From contig NZ_VFOA01000001.1 in assembly GCF_006715865.1 (NCBI RefSeq), forward strand, positions 2,294,001 through 2,358,000: DNA of 64,000 nucleotides, given 5' to 3'. Source of the stretch: Cellulomonas sp. SLBN-39. GTDB lineage: Bacteria; Actinomycetota; Actinomycetes; Actinomycetales; Cellulomonadaceae. The notes under the pieces were generated by a model. It saw nothing but the letters and a program-made list of their open reading frames with translations, was not told the origin of the DNA and searched no databases. The stretch's first letter is position 1. Every line of letters begins with the position of its first letter. Both the position numbers and the translations under genes were made by a program. Of the stretch, positions 55,232 through 64,000 are shown piece by piece.

Positions 55232-55578
55232 ATGACACCGTCCGGCTGACCGAGGAGCAGGCCGAGCTGTTCGCGACCTGGTTCCACTCGTTGGCCGACC
55301 CGACACGGATGCGCATTCTCAATCTCCTCGCCTCCGGGGAGCACGAGATGAATGTCGGCGACATCGTCGCCGCACTCGGTCTGAAGCAGTCGACCACCTC
55401 GCACCACCTCAAGGTCCTGCACGACGTGGGATTCGTCCTGCGGCGCCGCGAGGGCACGCAGACATATCACTCGGTGAACCGGAGCTGCCTCGAGCGGTTC
55501 CCGACCGCGGCCGACATGGTCATGGGTCGGTTCCGGGCCCGGTCCGAAGCGGTCAGCCCCGGGTGGCTCGCCGGCTGA
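55228..55578 (+). CDS. arsR: ArsR/SmtB-family repressor
   Basis: 116 residues, winged [49 protein letters not shown], then the wing [12 protein letters not shown]. The classical ELCVCDL As(III) site is missing (here EMNVGDI) and the only Cys is Cys87 (NRSCLERF); a different metalloid site or a different ligand is implied. Codon use is less GC-biased than neighbours (several AAT, ATT, TAT and ACA codons), hinting at separate acquisition. It overlaps the aquaporin stop (ATGA). Confidence 0.92.
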   Translation: MNDTVRLTEEQAELFATWFHSLADPTRMRILNLLASGEHEMNVGDIVAALGLKQSTTSHHLKVLHDVGFVLRRREGTQTYHSVNRSCLERFPTAADMVMGRFRARSEAVSPGWLAG

Positions 55579-55597
55579 CACGAAGGAGCGCACGACC

Positions 55598-56689
55598 ATG
55601 GCGACGGTGTGGGAAGAGGTGTCGCAGGTCGTGTCCTTCGTGGTCATGGCTGCGCTGGAGCTCGCCCCCTGGTTCCTCCTCGCGGTCGTGCTCGGGGTGC
55701 TCGTGCAGCACCTGAACCTCGACGTGCTGGCCAAGCGCGCGTTCGCCCGGCACGGGGTCGTCGCCGTGCTCACCACGGCGGCCGTGGGGGCGCTCAGCCC
55801 GTTCTGCTCGTTCACGGTGATCCCGCTGATCAGCCGGCTGCTGCGCTCGGGCGTGCCGCTGTCCGCGGTCATGGCGTTCTGGGTCGCCTCACCCGCGATG
55901 GACCCGGAGATCTTCGCCCTCTCGGCCGCCGCGCTCGGCATCGACGTGGCCACCGCCCGCCTGGCGGGCGCCCTGCTGCTCAGCGTCGGTGCGGGCCTCG
56001 TCGTGCTGGTGCTCGAGCGCCGCGGGCTGTTCGCCCAGCCCCTGCGCCCCTCCGTCGCCCGTGCCGAGGCGGCCGTCGCCCGGCCGGTCCCCGTGCCCGC
56101 CACCGCCGGGGCGCCGGTCGACGCCCCGGCCGCGTCCGGTGCGGCCCCCGGCACGGGTGTCGAGGCGCCCGACGTCGCCGCGGCCGCCTGCGACCCCGAC
56201 TGCGCCGCACCCGCCGAGGACCCGTGGGCCGACGACGACGGCACCCCGTGGCGCACGATGATCGCCCGCAACGCCCGCCTCATCGACTGGCGCCGGTTCG
56301 GTCGCGACGTGCTGCGGGACGCCCGCGGGCTCGGCGGGTGGCTGCTGCTCGCGCTCGTCGCGATGGCGCTCGTCGTCCGCTACGTGCCGACCTCGCTCGT
56401 CTCGTCCCTGCTCGGCGCCGACGGGGTCGCCGCGATCCCGCTCGCCGCGGCGCTGGGCACGCCGCTGTACCTCAACGGGGTCGCCGCGATCCCGGTGGTG
56501 CAGGGTCTGCTCGCCCAGGGCATGCTCCCGGCCGCAGGCGTGACGTTCCTGCTCGCCGGCGCCACCACGACCGTCCCCGCGATGGTCGCCGTCCGCTCCG
56601 TCGTCAACGGACGCGTCTTCGCGTTCTACCTGGGCGTGGCCTTCCTCGGCAGCATCCTCGTCGGCCTGCTCGTCTCGCCGTGGCTGTGA
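55598..56689 (+). CDS. arsP: ArsP-like permease (organoarsenical efflux)
   Basis: 363 residues, about eight TM helices in two halves, each with the family pattern (GALSPFCSFTVIPLISRLLRSG; GTPLYLNGVAAIPVVQGLL). Cys70 is in the conserved P-F-C-S loop; the ~70-residue cytoplasmic linker carries ACDPDCAAP. ArsP exports trivalent organoarsenicals such as MAs(III), so it suits a cell that makes methylated arsenicals. ATG 55598 has GAAGGAG upstream; GTGA overlap with the next gene. Confidence 0.85.
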   Translation: MATVWEEVSQVVSFVVMAALELAPWFLLAVVLGVLVQHLNLDVLAKRAFARHGVVAVLTTAAVGALSPFCSFTVIPLISRLLRSGVPLSAVMAFWVASPAMDPEIFALSAAALGIDVATARLAGALLLSVGAGLVVLVLERRGLFAQPLRPSVARAEAAVARPVPVPATAGAPVDAPAASGAAPGTGVEAPDVAAAACDPDCAAPAEDPWADDDGTPWRTMIARNARLIDWRRFGRDVLRDARGLGGWLLLALVAMALVVRYVPTSLVSSLLGADGVAAIPLAAALGTPLYLNGVAAIPVVQGLLAQGMLPAAGVTFLLAGATTTVPAMVAVRSVVNGRVFAFYLGVAFLGSILVGLLVSPWL

Positions 56690-57825
56690 CGGACGTCGGC
56701 CCCGGCCTCGACGCCGCGTGGGACGCGCTGAACGCCGAGAGCTTCTACACGGGCGGACCGTGGCTGCGGGCGTTCGCCGAGCGCGGCGGCATGCATCCCC
56801 ACGTGGCGTGGTCCGACGACGGGTCCGCCGCGGCGCTGGCCTACGACGCCCGGACCGACGCCACCAACCCGCGCTACACGCACGCGTGGCTCTACGAGGA
56901 CGCCCTGCGCGCGCCCGTCGGGGCGTTCACGCTGCTCGGCGGCTGCTCGGGGTACGCGGGCCACCTGCCGGCCGTGCCCGGGGCGTCGCCGGCCTCGCGC
57001 CGTGCGCCCGTGCGCGCCCTGCTGGACGCCCTCGGCCACGACGCCGCGCTGCTGCCGCACCTGACCGGCGAGGAGGCAGCCGACGTCGTCGCGGCCGGCG
57101 TGCTGCCCGGGCGCCCCGTGCCGGTGCTCGGCATGGTCACCGCGGCGATCGACCTGCGCGGCATGTCCACCCCGGAGGACCACCTCGCGTCGCTGTCGCG
57201 CACCAGCCGCTCCGGCGTGCGCCGCGACCTGCGGCGGATCGAGGCGTCGGGCGTCCGGGTGACCACGTCGGGGCTGGCGGAGGTGGTCGACGAGGTCGCG
57301 CCCCTGCTGGGGCAGGTGCAGGCGCACCACGGGCACGACGGCTCCGCCGAGGGTGCCGCGGCGTACCTGCGGCTGTGCGCCCACGGCGACCTCGCCCGGC
57401 ACGCGTTCGCCGTCGTCGCCCGGCTCGACGGCGAGGCCGTGGCGTTCGCGCTCGGCTACCGGTGGGGCTCGGGGGTGGCGATGCGCGTGAGCGGCCTGCG
57501 GTACGACGTCGCCGCCGCGACCGGTGCGTACTTCGCGACGTACTTCTACGAGCCCGTGCGGATCGCGCTCGAGGCCGGGTGCACGTGGGTCGACCTGGGC
57601 GGCGAGGCGCTGGAGAGCAAGACCCGGCGCGGCGCGCACCTGGTGCCGCGCTGGGCGCTGTCCGTCGGCGCGGACGTCGACCCCGCCGCTGCGCGGGAGG
57701 TCACCCGCGCGCGCCTGGCGGACCTGCACGCGCAGGTCGGCGACCGCGCCGACCAGGCACGGCTCGACGCCTGGGACGCCTGGCACGCCCGCCTCGCCGG
57801 GACGAGCCCCTCACCGGCGCGGTGA
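56686..57825 (+). CDS. FemAB/Acetyltransf_6-type transferase
   Basis: 379 residues. The central part (DHLASLSRTSRSGVRRDLRR) and C-terminal part (TGAYFATYFYEPVRIALEAG; DLGGEALESKTRRGAH) follow the same pattern as the transferase at 51331 (RKxRQR; GLYFSFCFDMPLRDAY; ELGSGAHEAKALRG), so both are FemAB/BioF2-like paralogues. This copy lacks the Cys-rich tail. Likely role: N-acylation or tRNA-dependent aminoacylation of an arsenic amino acid, or self-protection. GTG 56686 overlaps the arsP stop. Confidence 0.68.
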   Translation: MTDVGPGLDAAWDALNAESFYTGGPWLRAFAERGGMHPHVAWSDDGSAAALAYDARTDATNPRYTHAWLYEDALRAPVGAFTLLGGCSGYAGHLPAVPGASPASRRAPVRALLDALGHDAALLPHLTGEEAADVVAAGVLPGRPVPVLGMVTAAIDLRGMSTPEDHLASLSRTSRSGVRRDLRRIEASGVRVTTSGLAEVVDEVAPLLGQVQAHHGHDGSAEGAAAYLRLCAHGDLARHAFAVVARLDGEAVAFALGYRWGSGVAMRVSGLRYDVAAATGAYFATYFYEPVRIALEAGCTWVDLGGEALESKTRRGAHLVPRWALSVGADVDPAAAREVTRARLADLHAQVGDRADQARLDAWDAWHARLAGTSPSPAR

Positions 57826-57872
57826 CGGCCGTGGCGGACCATGAGCCGACGACCCACGCCCCGGGAAGCGGC

Positions 57873-58127
57873 TCAGCGTGCGTCCGCCAGCAGTGCGGCG
57901 ACCGCGGCGTGGGTCTCGAGGAGGCCCGTGCGCAGCGCGACCTGGAGCTCGCCGGCCGCGTCGACGACGAGCAGGACGTCGTCGAGCGCGGCCAGCCCCG
58001 CGCGGTCGGCCGCCGCGGGGTCGACGAGGTCGAGCCGCAGCCGGCTCCAGCAGTGCGACACCGCGCGCACGTTGCCCGCGCCCCCGGCCAGGCCGACGAT
58101 CGCGGCGCCGAGCGCGTCCGCGCTCAC
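57873..58127 (-). CDS. Stand-alone PTS EIIB domain (glucose/glucoside type)
   Basis: 84 residues. A single EIIB domain with the phospho-cysteine segment AVSHCWSRLRLDL, comparable with VTHCATRLRF in the EIIBCA of the same operon, and a typical final beta-strand region. No EIIC partner follows. It may serve as an extra phosphoryl carrier or signal PTS state to LicT. GTG 58127 overlaps the licT stop by 4 nt. Confidence 0.82.
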   Translation of the reverse strand: MSADALGAAIVGLAGGAGNVRAVSHCWSRLRLDLVDPAAADRAGLAALDDVLLVVDAAGELQVALRTGLLETHAAVAALLADAR

Positions 58128-58990
58128 GCCTGCCCCGCCTGGGTCTGCTCGGCGCCCGCGGCGCGCAGCCGGGCGATGTGCAGCGTGAGGTAGACGCGCT
58201 CCTCGTCGCCGACGTCCCAGCCGAAGCGCTCGGCGAGGAGCTCGGCGACGTCGCGGGCGACCTCGTACTCCTCGGGCGCGCCGTCGCGGACCGCGTCGAA
58301 CATCCCGGCGACCTTGTCGGCCATGGTCTGGCCGCGCCGCTGCCGGACGATGAGGTACCGCAGGTGCAGCACGAACCGGGCGACGGCGGGGGAGTCCTCG
58401 TCCAGCTCCAGGCCGAACCGCTCGTGCACCAGGGCGAGGGTGCGGGTCAGCACCTGCGTCATCTCGACCGTCGTCTGCATGTCGGGCGACGCGCCGAACT
58501 GCGCGTTGACCAGGTGCAGCGCGATCGGGACCGCCTCGCCCGGGGGGAGTCGCACGCCGCGCTCGGCCTCGATCGTCCGCAGCGCACCGCGGGCGAACTC
58601 CAGCTCGGCGGGGTAGAGCCGCGCGACCTCCCACCGCAGCGGGTAGTCGACGTCGGCGGTGCCCTCCGCGGCCCGGCGCAGCGCGAACACCAGGTGGTCG
58701 GCCAGCGGGATCAGCACGGCGTCGGTCACGTGCTTGCCGAGCTGCTCGCGCGCGTCCGCGACGATCCGGACGGTGAGGTCGACCTCCTCCGCGGGGATCT
58801 GCTCGACGAACGCGGCGATGCGGTCGATGCCCGCCGCGCTGGGCGTGAACCGCCGCTCGACGCGCTCGAGGTCGACGACGTCGCCCGCCCGGGCCTGGAA
58901 GCCCACGCCGCGGCCGAACAGCACGACCTCCCGGCCCTGCTCGTCGACGCCGAGCACCACCGAGTTGTTGAACACCTTCGCGACCTTCAC
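58124..58990 (-). CDS. licT: LicT/BglG-family transcriptional antiterminator
   Basis: 288 residues. RNA-binding CAT domain (1-~56, MKVAKVFNNSVVLGVDEQGREVV and GRGVGFQ), then two PTS regulation domains (~65-170 with LADHLVFALRR; ~175-280 with VARFVLHLRYLI and EERVYLTLHIARL) whose His residues are phosphorylated by PTS proteins. It should bind the RAT hairpins at 62683 and 63582 and prevent termination when beta-glucoside is present. Confidence 0.95.
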   Translation of the reverse strand: MKVAKVFNNSVVLGVDEQGREVVLFGRGVGFQARAGDVVDLERVERRFTPSAAGIDRIAAFVEQIPAEEVDLTVRIVADAREQLGKHVTDAVLIPLADHLVFALRRAAEGTADVDYPLRWEVARLYPAELEFARGALRTIEAERGVRLPPGEAVPIALHLVNAQFGASPDMQTTVEMTQVLTRTLALVHERFGLELDEDSPAVARFVLHLRYLIVRQRRGQTMADKVAGMFDAVRDGAPEEYEVARDVAELLAERFGWDVGDEERVYLTLHIARLRAAGAEQTQAGQA

Positions 58991-59067
58991 GCCCGCACCT
59001 CCTGTGCCGTCCGCACCGCACCGTGCGGCTGCCGGCCCCGCGCCACGCTGCGCGGGACCACTCTCGC

Positions 59068-59107
59068 GGACGGCGGCCGCGCGCGCACCGCGCCACGGCC
59101 GCCGTCC
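59068..59107 (-). terminator. Hairpin between the GH1 and licT genes
   Basis: GGACGGCGGCCG (59068-59079) pairs perfectly with 59096-59107 around a 16-nt loop; a smaller 8-bp hairpin (59127-59145) overlaps the GH1 stop. They may reduce readthrough into licT. No U-tract. Confidence 0.5.
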
Positions 59108-59143
59108 CCTCCTCGCCCCCTGCGTCGACCCGGGTGCCCCGGG

Positions 59144-62528
<3,385 letters not shown>

Positions 62529-62600
62529 GATTCCTCCTTGAAGGTGACACCGGTCCTGCGTCGTCGCAGGGGAGCCGGCGCTGCACCCGTCCGGAGAAAC

Positions 62601-62688
62601 AAAAAAGACCCAAACCTCGCCGCACCGAGGAAGGGCCGACCACGTGACGAGCACGTGCGGATACCTGGTGCGCCAAAGTCTGGGTCTT
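62601..62688 (-). terminator. Conditional U-tract terminator of the EIIBCA leader
   Basis: Arms at 62678-62688 and 62605-62615 (AAGACCCAGAC with GTTTGGGTCTT) are followed by six T on the minus strand. The 62-nt interior carries its own small hairpins (CACGTG pair; CCTCG/CGAGG). The 5' arm overlaps the RAT, so the two structures exclude each other. Confidence 0.85.
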
Positions 62689-62707
62689 GCCTGTGACGTC
62701 ACAATCC
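62683..62707 (-). promoter_or_regulatory. LicT-type RAT antiterminator (EIIBCA leader)
   Basis: On the minus strand it begins GGATTGTGAC and ends GGCAAGACC, the conserved ends of ribonucleic antiterminators. The middle is 5 nt shorter than the copy at 63582, forming TGTG-ACGT-CACA. A weak promoter lies upstream (TATGTT at 62745-62740, TTGGAC at 62770-62765, 19-nt spacer). Confidence 0.85.
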
Positions 62708-62831
62708 CGAACTTCGCAGCGCCTTGACTGCTGGGCCGGAACATAGACCCGTCCACGGGCGGTTGTCCAACATCCCAGGTCAGCGCCGTGCGCAGGGCCG
62801 GCGTCGGCGCGGGTGCCTATGCTCCGGAACC

Positions 62832-63536
62832 ATGCCCGCCGCCCCGCACCCCGCCGACGCCCCCTCGACCGACGCCGAGCTGCGCCTGCACCTGGTGCGC
62901 CACGGCCGCACGGTCTACAACGTCGAGCGGCTCATGCAGGGCTGGTCCGACTCGCCGCTGACGCCCGACGGCGAGGAGGGCGTCGTGGCCACCGCGCGGT
63001 GGCTGGCGCCGGTGCCGTTCGTCGCGGCGTACACCAGCCCGCTCGGGCGCACCGTCCGCACCACCGAGCTCCTGCTCGCCGAGCACCCGACCCTGCGGCC
63101 CGTCGCGCTCGACGGGCTGCGGGAGTTCGGGTTCGGCGACTACGAGGCGACCTCCGAGGTGGAGCTGTTCGCCACGGTCGACCCGTTCACGATGTTCGGG
63201 TCCATCGTCGGAGGCACCTTCGAGGGGCTGGCCGGCGGCGAGACCGGGCCGGCGTTCCGGACGCGCGTCGACGACGCCTTCGCCGAGATCGTCGCCCGGC
63301 ACCCCGACGGCGGGGACGTCCTCGTGGTCAGCCACGGCGTCACGCTCGCCGCGTACCTCGCGGTCGCCTCGGGCCTCGACCTCGCCGACGTCGACCCGCT
63401 GCGGCACGGCCCGCTCGAGAACGCGAGCGTCTCGCTCGTCGCGGTCGACGGCGCGCGGCGCACCCGGGTGCTCGACGTCAACGCCGGCCCGTGGACGGGC
63501 CGCGCCCCCGGCGTCGCGGGCGCCCTCGGGGCGTGA
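62832..63536 (+). CDS. Histidine phosphatase (phosphoglycerate-mutase-like) family protein
   Basis: 234 residues. The LVRHGRTVYN motif holds the phospho-His; the second His is in VVSHGVTLAAYL; Arg in SPLGRTVRTTELL. Members act on sugar phosphates or other phosphoesters; being between PTS genes suggests a sugar phosphatase, but substrate is unknown. ATG 62832 is 9 nt after TATGCT (62818-62823), perhaps leaderless. It is divergent from the PTS operon. Confidence 0.88.
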   Translation: MPAAPHPADAPSTDAELRLHLVRHGRTVYNVERLMQGWSDSPLTPDGEEGVVATARWLAPVPFVAAYTSPLGRTVRTTELLLAEHPTLRPVALDGLREFGFGDYEATSEVELFATVDPFTMFGSIVGGTFEGLAGGETGPAFRTRVDDAFAEIVARHPDGGDVLVVSHGVTLAAYLAVASGLDLADVDPLRHGPLENASVSLVAVDGARRTRVLDVNAGPWTGRAPGVAGALGA

Positions 63537-63537
63537 C

Positions 63538-63567
63538 TTGACTGCCCGGGCGGCGCGGGTGCACGAT
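63538..63567 (+). promoter_or_regulatory. Promoter of the ptsH transcript
   Basis: TTGACT (63538-63543) and CACGAT (63562-63567) with an 18-nt spacer. Transcription would start near 63574, just before the RAT. Confidence 0.55.
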
Positions 63568-63581
63568 CGGCGCACCGCAGT

Positions 63582-63611
63582 GGATTGTGACTGACGCGAT
63601 CAGGCAAGACC
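63582..63611 (+). promoter_or_regulatory. LicT-type RAT antiterminator (ptsH leader)
   Basis: 30 nt beginning GGATTGTGACTG and ending CAGGCAAGACC, nearly the consensus RAT of sac/lic/bgl operons. Its 3' end overlaps the terminator at 63606. Confidence 0.9.
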
Positions 63612-63655
63612 CGAGGAACCGCACCGGTGGTGCGTGTTCTCGGGTCTTTTTCTTT
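63606..63655 (+). terminator. Conditional U-tract terminator of the ptsH leader
   Basis: AAGACCCGA...GAAC (63606-63619) pairs with GTTC...TCGGGTCTT (63636-63648), with a CACC/GGTG inner stem, followed by TTTTTCTTTT. Formation is prevented if LicT holds the RAT. Confidence 0.88.
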
Positions 63656-63731
63656 TCCCGCCCGGAACGGTCCCCAGAGCATCCCCGGGCCGACGTGGTG
63701 GTCTGCCCGCCGACGACGACGGAGTGTCCCC

Positions 63732-64000
63732 GTGCTCGAACGACGAGTCATCATCGCGTCCGCCTCCGGCCTGCACGCCCGGCCGGCCTCCCGCTTCACG
63801 CAGGCCGCGGCCGACTGCGGCCACCCCGTGACGGTCTCCCGTCCCGGCCAGCCCGGCGTCGACGCGTCCAGCGTCCTCATGGTCATGTCGCAGGGCCTCG
63901 GGCACGGCGAGGAGGTCGTCCTGGCCAGCGACGACGCCGCCGCCGGGCCGGCGCTCGACGCGCTCGTCACGCTCCTCGAGCAGGACCTGGACGCGCAGGA
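63732..64000 (+). CDS. ptsH: HPr phosphocarrier protein (cut by the window edge)
   Basis: 89 codons are visible without a stop. SGLHARPAS carries phospho-His15; the regulatory Ser46 region is VDASSVLMVMSQG. It passes phosphate from enzyme I to EIIA domains and probably to the PRDs of LicT. GTG 63732 follows GGAG. The length already equals a full HPr (85-90), so at most a few residues are missing. Control by a RAT is unusual for a general PTS component; ptsI may follow outside the window. Confidence 0.93.
   Translation, partial: MLERRVIIASASGLHARPASRFTQAAADCGHPVTVSRPGQPGVDASSVLMVMSQGLGHGEEVVLASDDAAAGPALDALVTLLEQDLDAQ

Noticed and set aside
62695..62706. TGTGACGTCACA as a CRP site
   Set aside because: Spacer between TGTGA and TCACA is 2 nt instead of 6; the sequence is explained as the core of the RAT hairpin.

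Overview
The window is very GC-rich, densely coded DNA from an actinobacterium, most likely a Cellulomonas or close relative. Pointers: the purF-purM-DUF3073-bldC gene order, many GTG starts and 4-nt start/stop overlaps, a C50-type carotenoid cluster, several glycoside hydrolases (GH1, GH2, two GH3, GH16), and a secreted S1 protease that closely resembles cellulomonadin (protease 69B4) of Cellulomonas as I remember it. I see no phage, insertion sequence, CRISPR array or plasmid function.

Layout. 1-5.3 kb: purine genes (purF, purM) with two small conserved neighbours, DUF3073 and the developmental regulator bldC behind a 681-bp leader that carries a CRP-type palindrome. 5.4-7.7 kb: a holin-X/DUF3618 pair, a Glu-Asp-Phe tRNA cluster and a zincin-like protein. 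7.6-12 kb: secreted protease, LysR regulator, flavin oxidoreductase, galE. 12-17 kb: crtE-crtB-crtI-crtEb, without visible lycopene cyclase genes. 17-26.5 kb: a LytTR two-component system followed by a perfect 21-bp-period direct repeat, a circularly permuted membrane-anchored GH3, a canonical GH3, a GtrA-like protein and a GT2. 26.5-39.9 kb: a divergent sugar locus, with an ABC importer, an unrecognised toroid-type enzyme, SIS and NagB on one side, and a ROK regulator, GlcNAc-kinase-like protein, GH2 and MFS on the other. It shares an inverted operator pair and probably handles an amino-sugar glycan. 39.9-49.9 kb: GH16 laminarinase, GGDEF-EAL protein, RtcB, several small housekeeping or unknown genes, aldo/keto reductase, DHA2 exporter.

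50-57.8 kb holds the most notable locus: a tightly overlapped eight-gene operon with an ArsL-like radical SAM enzyme (C-terminal RCCVKC), two FemAB/Acetyltransf_6-type transferases, a CobW-type GTPase, ArsM, an aquaporin, ArsR and ArsP. It reads as a biosynthesis, methylation and export cluster for an organoarsenical amino acid related to arsinothricin, with unusual tailoring genes; the divergent DHA2 exporter may belong to it.

57.8-64 kb: a beta-glucoside PTS (EIIBCA, GH1 6-phospho-beta-glucosidase, LicT antiterminator, stand-alone EIIB), a histidine phosphatase and HPr. Both the EIIBCA transcript and the HPr transcript begin with a LicT-type RAT hairpin overlapping a U-tract terminator, so one antiterminator probably controls both. 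Coordinates and starts were read by eye; no search was run.
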